30,990 nucleotides of DNA, from IMG/VR virus record IMGVR_UViG_3300043449_000494, positions 1 through 30,990 of that record. The stretch is one strand, 5' to 3'. Shown piece after piece: positions 9,148 to 15,783 of this stretch. Both the position numbers and the translations under genes were made by a program. Each line of letters opens with the position of its first letter. Within the stretch, counting starts at the first letter, position 1. The notes under the pieces are model-generated. The model did not search any database, was not told where the DNA came from, and saw nothing but the letters and a program-made list of their open reading frames with translations. The DNA comes from a virus.

Positions 9148-9410
9148 CACCGATGGCCGAATATCAAGTGTTTTTTGACGTGGCCGTTGGCGTGATCGGC
9201 GTCCTGGGCGGATGGGTATTGAATACCGTCTGGGGCGCTGTCAAAGACTTGCAAGCAGCGGATAAAGAACTGGCCGAAAAGGTCGGTGAGATCGAGGTGC
9301 TTGTTGCTGGTCGTTACATTACACGCGAAGAATTTAATAGCGTGCTCAATCAAGTGTTTGCAAAACTCGATACAATTCGAGATCTTGTGAGCCAGAAAGC
9401 GGATAGATGA
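9144..9410 (+). CDS. Small membrane/coiled-coil protein at the head of the lysis cassette
   Basis: 88 residues. One hydrophobic segment (FFDVAVGVIGVLGGWVLNTVW, ~8-28) is followed by a heptad-like helix (LQAADKELAEKVGEIEVLVAG) and a C-terminal helix. This topology resembles XhlA-type and other holin-associated proteins. Its position just before the endolysin, with ATGA overlaps on both sides, suggests a role in lysis, perhaps membrane targeting or holin modulation. A second ATG at 9153 is possible. Not a proven holin. Confidence 0.65.
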   Translation: MTPMAEYQVFFDVAVGVIGVLGGWVLNTVWGAVKDLQAADKELAEKVGEIEVLVAGRYITREEFNSVLNQVFAKLDTIRDLVSQKADR

Positions 9411-9910
9411 AAGAGAACTACGCCCAGGCGCTAAAGCAAGTCCTAAAATACGAGGGCGGCTACGTTGACCATCCAAAAGACCCAGGTGGCCCGACGAATA
9501 AGGGCGTTACGCAAGCAGTTTATGATAACTGGCGCAAGTCACAGAACCTCCCAACGCAAAGCGTGCGCGCTATCGCTGACTCAGAAGTTGCGGCGATTTA
9601 CAAGAACTTATATTGGGATCGTATTTCTGGAGATAATCTGCCCTCTGGCGTTGATTTTGCTGTGTTCGACTTTGCTGTCAATTCCGGCGTAAGCCGCGCA
9701 GCTAAGATGTTGCAGTCAGTTGTTGGCGTTACACAAGACGGCATGATTGGGCCTGCAACCATAGAAGCCACTAAAACATATGTTGCGATGGCGGTCACAA
9801 ACAAACGTCTAGCGTTCATGCAGTCGTTGTCGATCTGGTCTACGTTCGGCAAGGGTTGGTCTGCCCGCATCGCTGACGTTAAAGCGCAGATCAAGTCGCT
9901 TGTTGGATAG
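9407..9910 (+). CDS. Endolysin, GH108-type N-acetylmuramidase
   Basis: 167 residues, the usual length of the family. The N-terminal hallmark YEGGYVDHPKDPGGPTNKG contains the catalytic Glu16 of the EGGY motif. YWDRISGDNLPSGVDFAVFD follows, and a C-terminal peptidoglycan-binding-3-like half carries SGVSRAAKMLQSVVG and QDGMIGPATIEA. It cleaves the glycan backbone of peptidoglycan at the end of infection. No signal peptide or N-terminal membrane anchor is seen, so it should need a holin for release. ATG overlaps the stop of the previous gene (ATGA). Confidence 0.92.
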   Translation: MKENYAQALKQVLKYEGGYVDHPKDPGGPTNKGVTQAVYDNWRKSQNLPTQSVRAIADSEVAAIYKNLYWDRISGDNLPSGVDFAVFDFAVNSGVSRAAKMLQSVVGVTQDGMIGPATIEATKTYVAMAVTNKRLAFMQSLSIWSTFGKGWSARIADVKAQIKSLVG

Positions 9911-10004
9911 AATTGTATATATCGTCGCGGTTGCCGCTTCGATAGCTTACGGGGCCAAACTGCTATTCATGCTTGGCATTTATTTTAGGAGATCAATGGA
10001 ATGA
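9903..10004 (+). CDS. Very short hydrophobic protein in the lysis cassette (TTG start)
   Basis: A 33-codon frame, LDRIVYIVAVAASIAYGAKL then LFMLGIYFRRSME, starts with TTG at 9903 overlapping the endolysin stop and ends with TGA 10002-10004 overlapping the ATG of the next gene. It fills an otherwise empty 90-base gap and encodes one clear transmembrane helix (about residues 4-27) ending in RR. Both overlaps and the hydrophobic composition argue that it is real. It could be a mini-holin or antiholin partner. The start codon is non-standard and the ribosome binding site is weak. Confidence 0.45.
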   Translation: MDRIVYIVAVAASIAYGAKLLFMLGIYFRRSME

Positions 10005-10162
10005 TTAAGAATTGGCGCACAACCATCCCCGGCGTTATCACGCTTGTTGGTGTCTTATTTAATATTTGGCAGACCAAGACGATTGACTGGTCATCTTTGC
10101 AAGCCGCGCTTGTTGCTGTCGGTCTGATCGGCGCTAAAGACTTTAACGTCACGGGCGCATGA
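10001..10162 (+). CDS. Short holin-like membrane protein
   Basis: 53 residues. The sequence has two hydrophobic stretches (IPGVITLVGVLFNIW and LQAALVAVGLIGAKDFNVTG) around a short polar turn. This resembles, from memory, a widespread family of ~55-75-residue holin-like proteins beside endolysins whose members end in AKDFNVSG-like motifs. AGGAG at 9987-9991 precedes the ATG at 10001, a good ribosome binding site. The stop overlaps the next ATG (ATGA). It is the most likely holin of the cassette. The known family name is not certain. Confidence 0.65.
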   Translation: MIKNWRTTIPGVITLVGVLFNIWQTKTIDWSSLQAALVAVGLIGAKDFNVTGA

Positions 10163-10371
10163 CGACCGTTATCTTAATTGGCATAGTTCTAGTCGTTCTG
10201 TATGGGGCGGCTAAGATGCTAACGGCTGAAGCCTATGAACGCGGGCGGCGCGAGGAAGTTGTGCGTCGTTTGGATCTCGCGGCTAAATTAAAAGAAAGAC
10301 AGACCAATGTCGTTATGGCCCCTAAAACCGTGGACGATACTGCTACTGATCTCGACAACGGCGCTTTCTAG
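10159..10371 (+). CDS. Inner-membrane spanin subunit (Rz-like)
   Basis: 70 residues. An N-terminal transmembrane segment (VILIGIVLVVLYGAAKML) is followed by a charged helix (YERGRREEVVRRLDLAAKLKE) in the periplasm. This is the type II anchor plus helical domain expected of an i-spanin, though shorter than lambda Rz. The next gene, which encodes a lipoprotein, begins inside its 3' end in another reading frame, the classical Rz/Rz1 arrangement. Together they would join inner and outer membranes in the last step of lysis of a Gram-negative host. Confidence 0.7.
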   Translation: MTTVILIGIVLVVLYGAAKMLTAEAYERGRREEVVRRLDLAAKLKERQTNVVMAPKTVDDTATDLDNGAF

Positions 10372-10528
10372 CTGTCAGTCAACGAGCGGCGGGTCGTGCC
10401 CGCCACTCGCTCAGTATTCACTCGCTCAACAGCGCGCTGTCGCCAGTGAACTTCGGCGGCTCCGAGGAACCGAAACGGCTCAGTTTATCATCGATTACGG
10501 CAAGCTCAGGGCGGCGTGTCGGCTTTAA
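10307..10528 (+). CDS. Outer-membrane spanin lipoprotein (Rz1-like)
   Basis: 73 residues. The N-terminal signal peptide LKPWTILLLISTTALSSC ends in an LSSC lipobox, so Cys23 should be lipidated after cleavage by signal peptidase II. The mature part, SGGSCPPLAQYSLAQQ then IDYGKLRAACR, resembles, from memory, Rz1-like lipoproteins of other phages. It overlaps the i-spanin gene by 65 bases in a different frame. Its last 111 bases are antisense to the 3' end of the convergent minus-strand gene. A lipidated o-spanin implies a Gram-negative host. Confidence 0.78.
   Translation: MSLWPLKPWTILLLISTTALSSCQSTSGGSCPPLAQYSLAQQRAVASELRRLRGTETAQFIIDYGKLRAACRL
10384..10408. other. Strong hairpin within the o-spanin gene at the convergent junction
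   Basis: GGCGGG / CCCGCC (10388-10393 and 10399-10404) with a TCGTG loop, extended outward by GAG/CTC with small bulges. It lies 13 bases after the i-spanin stop and 10 bases before the last base of the minus-strand gene. No T-tract on either strand, so it is not a classical terminator, but it could slow converging transcription. Confidence 0.35.
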
Positions 10529-10867
10529 CTCTTCTTTCTTAGCGGGTCTTAAATCCGCGCGTTTCTTGTATCCGATGTTAGCGCCAGTTGCGGCCTTTTG
10601 ATTTGCATAGTCATTAGCAAACATCGCCGCAAACGCTTCATAGTTCATCGCGTCGAGACGGCTGTCGATATGCGTCGGGCTGCTAAACGCGCGAGCGTTC
10701 TTAACGCAGACCATGATAATCGCTACCTCAAAGGGGTGAATATCGCGGCCCAAACGCAGAGATGCCAGATCAGCAATAAGCTGAAAATTATCTTCAATTC
10801 CACCGTAGTCAGCCCCGCGCTCTCCGATAATTTCGCTGGCTTGTTGTAGTAGATCGTGCGGATTCAT
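10418..10867 (-). CDS. DUF6378-like phage protein
   Basis: 149 residues. The N-terminal ~80 residues (LLQQASEIIGERGADYGGIE, DNFQLIADL, HPFEVAIIMVCVKNARAF) match, from memory, the DUF6378 pattern common in phages, usually near replication genes. The function is unknown. The C-terminal ~50 residues are basic and Pro/Lys-rich (KKRADLRPAKKEELKPTRRP) and look like a disordered tail. The gene ends inside the convergent spanin gene on the other strand. It is last of the minus-strand group VRR-NUC, helicase, 77-residue protein, this gene. Confidence 0.7.
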   Translation of the reverse strand: MNPHDLLQQASEIIGERGADYGGIEDNFQLIADLASLRLGRDIHPFEVAIIMVCVKNARAFSSPTHIDSRLDAMNYEAFAAMFANDYANQKAATGANIGYKKRADLRPAKKEELKPTRRPELAVIDDKLSRFGSSEPPKFTGDSALLSE

Positions 10868-11042
10868 CTATTTCCCCTATTAGTTCGGCACGCTCACGCA
10901 ACATCCGCAACGTCGTGTAACGCTGATGCAAACGTATAATGACCGTAGACCGCCGAGCGTTCTTGCGCTCGTCTTCCAAGAGATCCAATACCTCTTGTTC
11001 CGTGTAGTCCGTCAGGACTTCATTCAATTCACGCCAGTTCAT
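10809..11042 (-). CDS. Small conserved phage protein, unknown function
   Basis: 77 residues, mostly helical and charged (VLTDYTEQEVLDLLEDER, then RLHQRYTTLRMLRERAEL). The body looks like a small conserved helical protein. The last ~15 residues (RSTTTSQRNYRRARG) overlap the start of the next gene and look unconstrained. It overlaps the helicase stop by 14 bases and the DUF6378-like start by 59 bases, so it is translationally packed in the operon. I do not know its function. Confidence 0.6.
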   Translation of the reverse strand: MNWRELNEVLTDYTEQEVLDLLEDERKNARRSTVIIRLHQRYTTLRMLRERAELIGEIDESARSTTTSQRNYRRARG

Positions 11043-12309
11043 TTAAGGCTAACTCCGCTAACGAACGCTTGTCGTGCAGACTTGCGTAGATGCGCTCGTC
11101 AATAGTCTTATTACAAATCATAACGTAACACCACACTTCTTTTGTCTGGCCGCTACGGTGCAAGCGTCCGATGGTTTGCTCGTAAAGTTCGAGCGACCAC
11201 GGCAGCGATAGAAAGATAATTTTGTTGCCGCCGAACTGTAAGTTCAGCCCATGACCTGCGCTCTTTGGATGCAGGGCCAGAAGCTCCAGTTCACCTTTGT
11301 TCCACTTGTCAACGACATTCTCGTCGTCCATAGTAGAGAGTTGTGGATATTGTCGTTTTAATTCTGCTAATTCTTCTTTATAATTGTAGACAATGATTGT
11401 GTTGGCGTGTTGGTTCTCTTCGAGCACTTCTTTTAATAGATCAAACTTATGCGAAGTTAGCCACTCCGCGCCGTTAGCGCCGTAAATGAAGCCGCCCGCG
11501 AGCTGTTGTAGTTTCTGAGTGACAACAGCCGCTGTCGGCGCTGTGATGGTCTGTCCTAACTCAAGGACAAAATCCTTTTTCATTTTATTGTATGGCGCTA
11601 GATCCATGTCGCAGCGCAACTCGACGACGTTTAGCGGCGGTAGCTTATCCTTGTATTCGCCAGCCTCTAACACATACGTCGCTGGTTTGATTACGCCCAT
11701 AACGTTGTTCAGCGCGCCGGGCAGCGGTTCCCACTGTTGATACTCGCGGTTAATGCAGTAAAAATACTGTTGCAGAAACGCGCCTTTGCTGCGGCCCAAC
11801 AATTTCTGGTCGATCACTTTGCATTGGCCGAACACGTCTTCAAGTCCGTTAGACGTGAACGATCCCGTCAAGCCCCAACGAATGTGAAACTTGTCAAGTA
11901 TTTTCAGTAAGTATTTAAAGCGTTTTCCACTAGGATTTTTTAGTCGCGTAAGCTCATCAAAAACCACACCGTCAAAACCAGTGGGATCAATGCTAGGTAT
12001 ATTGTCATAGTTCGTCACCACAATGTCAGCGTCGGAATCAAAAGCGGCTTTGCGTTGCGCTGGCGTCCCAACGGCTATGCTTATGTCAAACTCAGGACAC
12101 CACTTTTGACCTTCTTGCTTCCAAACATCAGTGCAAACTCGTTTGGGTGCAAGCACTAACCATCGGCCAACATGGCCGTTTGCTAACATTTCTGTCATTG
12201 CAGTTAACGTGATCGCAGTCTTACCAGCGCCGACGGGCGCTAAGATCATGGCGCGGTCACGACAGAAGAGGAAGTCGGCAGCGTCGTGTTGATACGGTCG
12301 TAAGTCCAT
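11029..12309 (-). CDS. SNF2-type DEAD-like helicase
   Basis: 426 residues, an SF2 ATPase. PYQHDAADFL at the N-terminus is the Q-like motif. Walker A is APVGAGKTA (Lys30). Walker B is VVFDELTRLKN (Asp118, Glu119). Motif III is LTGS (~147-150), and the C-terminal RecA-like lobe carries NLQFGGNKIIFL and the arginine-finger motif QTIGRLHRSGQ. This compact SNF2-like form is common in phage replication modules and probably remodels or unwinds DNA during replication or recombination. It starts within the end of the VRR-NUC gene, a 64-base overlap; since the Q motif begins at residue 5, a later start is unlikely. Confidence 0.9.
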   Translation of the reverse strand: MDLRPYQHDAADFLFCRDRAMILAPVGAGKTAITLTAMTEMLANGHVGRWLVLAPKRVCTDVWKQEGQKWCPEFDISIAVGTPAQRKAAFDSDADIVVTNYDNIPSIDPTGFDGVVFDELTRLKNPSGKRFKYLLKILDKFHIRWGLTGSFTSNGLEDVFGQCKVIDQKLLGRSKGAFLQQYFYCINREYQQWEPLPGALNNVMGVIKPATYVLEAGEYKDKLPPLNVVELRCDMDLAPYNKMKKDFVLELGQTITAPTAAVVTQKLQQLAGGFIYGANGAEWLTSHKFDLLKEVLEENQHANTIIVYNYKEELAELKRQYPQLSTMDDENVVDKWNKGELELLALHPKSAGHGLNLQFGGNKIIFLSLPWSLELYEQTIGRLHRSGQTKEVWCYVMICNKTIDERIYASLHDKRSLAELALNELA

Positions 12310-12569
12310 CTATCTACCTGTTCACGATTCCAGAGGCACGCATAACGCTGATTCAACTTTTTCATGTCTTCGGCAAATATCTTTTGCAACGCCGATAGCT
12401 TGCCGCCATCTTGTTTTAACTCTACAAACCATGTCTCGCCGTTGGGTAAACAGACAATTCTGTCAGAAACTCCACGATTGGACAGGCTGTTAAATTTAAA
12501 CGCAACGCCGTTAAGTGATTGAACGGACTTGACAAAGTAGCGTTCAATATCTTTTTCCAAATCAGTCAT
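12246..12569 (-). CDS. VRR-NUC domain nuclease
   Basis: 107 residues. PD-(D/E)XK-type catalytic residues are in family order: FNSLSNRGVSDRIV (Asp36), WFVELKQDGGKLSALQ (Glu50, Lys52, Gln62). Stand-alone VRR-NUC proteins of phages act as structure-specific nucleases and usually sit beside an SNF2-type helicase, as here. First gene of the minus-strand group, divergent from the DUF2800 gene; its ATG is 65 bases from the other start. No good ribosome binding site precedes the ATG (the upstream bases are mostly T), so translation may be weak or leader-dependent. Confidence 0.85.
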   Translation of the reverse strand: MTDLEKDIERYFVKSVQSLNGVAFKFNSLSNRGVSDRIVCLPNGETWFVELKQDGGKLSALQKIFAEDMKKLNQRYACLWNREQVDRWTYDRINTTLPTSSSVVTAP

Positions 12570-12579
12570 AAAAAACTAT

Positions 12580-12609
12580 TTGACACATCCGTAATAAATT
12601 GTCTAGTAT
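12580..12609 (+). promoter_or_regulatory. Sigma-70-like promoter for the replication operon
   Basis: TTGACA (12580-12585), 18-base spacer, TAGTAT (12604-12609). The -35 box is perfect and the -10 box fits 4 of 6. It lies in the 65-base divergent gap, with transcription expected to begin near 12616 and AGAAAGG just before the ATG at 12635. It implies host RNA polymerase drives this operon. Confidence 0.65.
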
Positions 12610-12634
12610 GCAAATCACAGAAAGGTAATATACA

Positions 12635-13741
12635 ATGCACTCGGATATAGTCGGCGGCTCAACTGCAAAGCGCGTAATGAACTGCCCTGGCTCTGTAAAG
12701 CTCGCGCAATCCGTTCCCCCAAGACCAACATCAAAATATGCAGAGGAAGGATCACTCTTACATGATGCGATACACAAGATCTTATCTCATGGTGCATCTG
12801 TTGATGATTTTGGCCTTGGCGATGATCTCATTGAGCGTAAACTACGCCCTGCCCTTGATGCGCTGAATGAGATCGATCCTAACTCACAGATGGAGTTTCA
12901 GACTGAGATCTCCGTCTCCTTTGGAGGGTATCTAGCTGGCGTATTCGGATCATGTGACCTCATTGGTCGTATTGGCAATCGTGCAGTTGTTCTCGATTGG
13001 AAGTTTGGTGATGGGGTGGCGGTGGATGCTGTCGAGAACCATCAGCTTTTGTTTTATTCCGCTGCGGCTATGCGGACTGACGAAGCCCGTTGGGCGTTCG
13101 AGGGCGTCACTGAAATAGAGTGCATCATTGTCCAACCGCCATATGTGAAGCGTTGGACTACTACGCCAGGACGCGTCAAAGCGTTTGAGCGTGAGCTTTA
13201 CGACGCCGTTACAACAGCGCTGCGCGGTAATGCGCCTGTAAAGATTGGCGATCATTGCAAGTGGTGTCCTGCCAAGCCAATATGTCCTGCTATGACGGGC
13301 GAGACTGAGCGCGCGTTACGGATACAACTGAACAGCATATCGCCAGAGGGCTACAGTAATGCGCTTGTTATCGCAGATCGTCTTGAAGACTGGATCAAAT
13401 CTGTGCGTGAGATGGCGCAACAGGCGCTTGAGAACGACATTGCCATCCCAGGATTTAAACTTGTGCCAAAGCGCGCCACACGTCAGTGGGTCAACGACGA
13501 AGGCGCATTGGAAGCTCTTAAAGAAATGGGACTTGAGCTTGATGAATTAACAGAAACGAAATTGAGATCGCCAGCGCAAATTGAAAAAACGCTTAAAAAG
13601 CGTAAGCTCGACTTGCCAAAAGATCACGTCGTTGCTGTTTCAACGGGTAACACGATTGCGCCGGAGTCAGATCCGCGTCCAGCCGCGTTACAACTCGGTA
13701 AGCACATCCGTGCTGCCACACTCAAACTACAGGTAAAATAA
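12635..13741 (+). CDS. DUF2800 RecB/Cas4-like Fe-S nuclease
   Basis: 368 residues. Typical PD-(D/E)XK exonuclease elements: EEGSLLHDAIH (~37-46), GVFGSCDLIG (Asp108), VVLDWKFGDG (Asp121, Lys123), and ENHQLLFYS (Gln137, Tyr141). One Cys near the start (Cys17) and three after the nuclease core in HCKWCPAKPIC (Cys208, Cys211, Cys217) match the four-cysteine iron-sulfur signature of Cas4/AddB-like nucleases. No CRISPR elements are near; it is instead paired with a probable ssDNA-binding protein, a common phage recombination arrangement. Start supported by AGAAAGG about 10 bases upstream. First gene of the plus-strand replication operon. Confidence 0.85.
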   Translation: MHSDIVGGSTAKRVMNCPGSVKLAQSVPPRPTSKYAEEGSLLHDAIHKILSHGASVDDFGLGDDLIERKLRPALDALNEIDPNSQMEFQTEISVSFGGYLAGVFGSCDLIGRIGNRAVVLDWKFGDGVAVDAVENHQLLFYSAAAMRTDEARWAFEGVTEIECIIVQPPYVKRWTTTPGRVKAFERELYDAVTTALRGNAPVKIGDHCKWCPAKPICPAMTGETERALRIQLNSISPEGYSNALVIADRLEDWIKSVREMAQQALENDIAIPGFKLVPKRATRQWVNDEGALEALKEMGLELDELTETKLRSPAQIEKTLKKRKLDLPKDHVVAVSTGNTIAPESDPRPAALQLGKHIRAATLKLQVK

Positions 13742-14373
13742 TGTCTAATCTAGTAAAGTTCGCTGGCGAAAACGCTAAACTTCCTAACTTATCACAAGTG
13801 TTGCGTTCGGTTAAGACCGAATCAGCGCCGATAGGCATGGCAATTATCAAGATGGACAAAACCGGCCATTGGGTTGTCGGCGCTGACCAGACTGAGATTG
13901 AGAAGACAAGCGTATGGGCGGTTAATCCTTTCTCTTTTGTTCACGGCTTTATTGCTTGGGGCCAAGGCGAAGTGTTAGCTGAGAAGATGTTTCCGATTGA
14001 TGTAAAGCTCGCAGACGTTGATCTGGGGCCAGCTCCGGCAGGCGCACAGCGCGGTTGGGAAGATCAGTTCGGCATGTCTGTGAAGTGCATCGAAGGTGCA
14101 GACGAAGGACTTGATGCGCGTTTCTCAACAACATCTGTCGGTGGTCGGCGCGCTATGGCAACGCTGATGAACACCGTCGGCGAACAAGAAGAGAAAGACC
14201 CAACCAACATTGTGCCGTTGGTTGAGCTTGGTAGCGAGTATTATGCACATAAGGTTTATGGTCGCGTTTACACACCTGTATTCAAGATCATTAACTGGAT
14301 CAGCTTAGACGGTAACGCCGCTGACGAGGCGCAAGTCGAGTCAGCAAGCACGGGGCGTCGCCGCCGTAGCTGA
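13741..14373 (+). CDS. Probable ssDNA-binding protein partner of the DUF2800 nuclease
   Basis: 210 residues, coupled to the nuclease gene (TAATG). The N-terminal part is mixed, then beta-rich (PIGMAIIKMDKTGHWVVGAD). The middle has an acidic insert (TVGEQEEKDPTNIVPLVELGS), and the segment YYAHKVYGRVYTPVFKIINW looks like the end of an OB-type barrel. The tail ends in basic GRRRRS. DUF2800 nucleases often precede gp2.5/DUF2815-like ssDNA-binding proteins. Assignment rests on that neighbourhood and general make-up, not on a recognised motif. Confidence 0.45.
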   Translation: MSNLVKFAGENAKLPNLSQVLRSVKTESAPIGMAIIKMDKTGHWVVGADQTEIEKTSVWAVNPFSFVHGFIAWGQGEVLAEKMFPIDVKLADVDLGPAPAGAQRGWEDQFGMSVKCIEGADEGLDARFSTTSVGGRRAMATLMNTVGEQEEKDPTNIVPLVELGSEYYAHKVYGRVYTPVFKIINWISLDGNAADEAQVESASTGRRRRS

Positions 14374-14374
14374 T

Positions 14375-14403
14375 GTCTGTCCTACTTCCCAGATAGGATA
14401 GAC
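14375..14403 (+). other. Intercistronic stem-loop A
   Basis: GTCTGTCCTA (14375-14384) pairs with TAGGATAGAC (14394-14403), ten pairs with a single G-U wobble, around a nine-base CTTCCCAGA loop. It starts one base after the TGA of the ssDNA-binding-type gene. No T-run follows. Possible mRNA 3'-end stabiliser, processing site or attenuator. Confidence 0.55.
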
Positions 14404-14406
14404 GAT

Positions 14407-14442
14407 GGGGGCGGCTTTTCGCGTGACAGCCGTGCCGCCCCC
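14407..14442 (+). other. Intercistronic stem-loop B (GC-rich)
   Basis: GGGGGCGGC (14407-14415) pairs perfectly with GCCGCCCCC (14434-14442) around an 18-base loop. It lies three bases after stem-loop A. There is no T-tract, so it is not a standard intrinsic terminator. With stem-loop A it fills most of the 97-base gap between two genes and could set different mRNA levels upstream and downstream. Confidence 0.55.
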
Positions 14443-14470
14443 GTTAATTCTCAGATAGAAAGATAAGAAG

Positions 14471-14650
14471 ATGGCCGAACGCAAAGTTTGGATTGATGCA
14501 ACACGTCTAACGCCCAAAGAACAACAGGTCTATGATCTATTCCGTAAGGGCTTTAGAGTTAAAGACATCGCTGTGATTCTTAGCATTACGCCAAGCGCAG
14601 CGCGGACAAGACTAGCTCTAGCAAAGGATAAGGTGCGCTGTGGAGGATAA
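14471..14650 (+). CDS. Small LuxR/sigma-region-4-like HTH protein
   Basis: 59 residues. The central part LTPKEQQVYDLFRKGFRVKD then IAVILSITPSAARTRLALAK fits the four-helix LuxR/sigma-4-like DNA-binding fold: LTPKE start, xxVYDLFRKG helix, a turn, and SAARTRLALA as recognition helix. There is no sensor or dimerisation domain, so it is a bare DNA-binding module. It lies after the two hairpins and before small hypothetical genes, with an 11-base overlap into the next gene. A likely role is phage gene control. AGATAAGAAG before the ATG is a weak ribosome binding site. A similar small HTH gene lies in the minus-strand operon at 21390-21593. Confidence 0.6.
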   Translation: MAERKVWIDATRLTPKEQQVYDLFRKGFRVKDIAVILSITPSAARTRLALAKDKVRCGG

Positions 14651-14885
14651 TTTAGCTCAACAACTTTATGCCGCGTATCAGAAAACCGGCGTTAAAATGT
14701 ATCGGTCTGCGGGTGAAGAAATCTTACGCCTGCGCGCTGCGAATGAGATACTACGGACGGCATTAAGTCCGTTTGCTTATTACGCCTCACAAATACCAGA
14801 TGACGTAAGCGACACGGCGTCTGCATCTGGAACAGTTGGTGACTTACGCGTCGTCGCAGCCGTGATGAAGGAACTTGGGGAATGA
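14640..14885 (+). CDS. Small hypothetical protein (GTG start)
   Basis: 81 residues, starting with GTG at 14640 inside the end of the HTH gene. It is helical and charged at the N-terminus (QQLYAAYQKTG, GEEILRLRAANEILRTALSP), which could pair as a short coiled coil. The remainder, YYASQIPDDVSDTASASG, is more polar. I recognise no family. Overlaps the next start by ATGA, so it is part of the same translationally linked series. Confidence 0.5.
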   Translation: MEDNLAQQLYAAYQKTGVKMYRSAGEEILRLRAANEILRTALSPFAYYASQIPDDVSDTASASGTVGDLRVVAAVMKELGE

Positions 14886-15484
14886 GCAAACTTTTCATAC
14901 CGGCCTACTGGCCTTTCTTCAAATCGGGTGAGTTGCGTCGCTTTGACTATCAAGCGCCGGATACGCCGTCGTTCACGTCTGTGTTTAGTTATGACAAGGG
15001 CAGCGACAGTATGCTCTACAATAACTACGACAGCGCAGGCACATGGCTAAACAAATGGTTCTACCGTTACAACCCAGGCTTCGGCGTCGCTGAGTGGCGT
15101 GACGATTATCCGGGCAACAAGAAGGTCGTGCTCTCGCCAGCGATAGGATGGGGCGAATTTCAGGACGTTGGGTCTGACTATATCAATTATCCTAAGTTCG
15201 ATTTCTTTAAATGCTGGCCTCCGGCGTCTAGCAGCGGTGTGCAGATCGTGCATTTTGAAGAACACATTTCACAGATGAATGTGCTTGGGGCTTACTATCA
15301 AGACGTGATTCAGTTCACATACTTGCAGAATTGGAACGGCAAGCCAGCCACAGGCGCGCGCTACTGGATGGCGCTTGGTGTCGGGCCGATCAAGACGCAG
15401 TTCTTAACGCAAGACGCAAAAGATCCAACAAAGGTAACGGAATCTGTAATATGGGACGCTAAAATAACGAGGATAAACCAATGA
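14882..15484 (+). CDS. Aromatic-rich hypothetical protein
   Basis: 200 residues, unusually rich in Tyr, Trp and Phe. Strand-like segments such as SFTSVFSYDKGSDSMLYNNY, WLNKWFYRYNPGFGVAEW, IVHFEEHISQMN and GARYWMALGVGPIKTQFL suggest an all-beta fold. There is no signal peptide. The YWMALGVGPIK pattern reminds me of beta-rich bacterial surface or lipoprotein repeats, but I cannot assign a family. It lies between small genes of the replication operon with ATGA overlaps on both sides, so it is expressed with early/replication functions rather than with virion genes. Confidence 0.55.
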   Translation: MSKLFIPAYWPFFKSGELRRFDYQAPDTPSFTSVFSYDKGSDSMLYNNYDSAGTWLNKWFYRYNPGFGVAEWRDDYPGNKKVVLSPAIGWGEFQDVGSDYINYPKFDFFKCWPPASSSGVQIVHFEEHISQMNVLGAYYQDVIQFTYLQNWNGKPATGARYWMALGVGPIKTQFLTQDAKDPTKVTESVIWDAKITRINQ

Positions 15485-15783
15485 GTGATGCAAGTTTACC
15501 ACATTGTAAGAAATGTAGCGCGCCGGAATATGCTTGCATATGCGGCGGACGCAGAGATTCTGAATATTATTTAGATGCGCTAGAGCGCGAAGACCGTAAA
15601 GATCGCCGCGATGATCGTGAAGAGCGATTAAAAGAATTAATGAGCGATCTACTGTCCACCATCAAAGACTATTCAGACAAACATGAGAGGCCAGATGAAA
15701 TCCTATTCGTTCTTGATCGTATCGTTGACGCTTATCGCACAGCCTTTGAAAGCACAGGAAGTCGAGACGCCAAGGTTCAGTGA
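15481..15783 (+). CDS. Small protein with a four-Cys zinc-ribbon-like N-terminus
   Basis: 100 residues. Near the N-terminus are four cysteines and one His in the order HCKKCSAPEYACICGG (Cys9, Cys12, Cys19, Cys21), suggesting zinc binding. A highly charged helical region follows (ALEREDRKDRRDDREERLKE) and then LLSTIKDYSDKHERP, probably a helical dimer. GAGG lies nine bases before the ATG. The function is unknown; a nucleic-acid- or protein-binding adaptor is possible. The next gene begins inside its 3' end in another frame. Confidence 0.55.
   Translation: MSDASLPHCKKCSAPEYACICGGRRDSEYYLDALEREDRKDRRDDREERLKELMSDLLSTIKDYSDKHERPDEILFVLDRIVDAYRTAFESTGSRDAKVQ

Noticed and set aside
8541-9150. Long minus-strand frames antisense to the ejection protein gene
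   Set aside because: Their sequences are Ser/Arg/Leu-rich with no family pattern, and the plus-strand frame is a long continuous gene; they are shadows.
10384-10412. Intrinsic terminator after the i-spanin gene
   Set aside because: The hairpin is strong but no T-run follows on either strand, and it lies inside the o-spanin coding sequence.
12635-13741. Cas4 of a CRISPR system
   Set aside because: The Fe-S nuclease signature is shared by DUF2800 proteins of phages. There are no cas genes or repeat-spacer array in the window, and the neighbours are replication genes.
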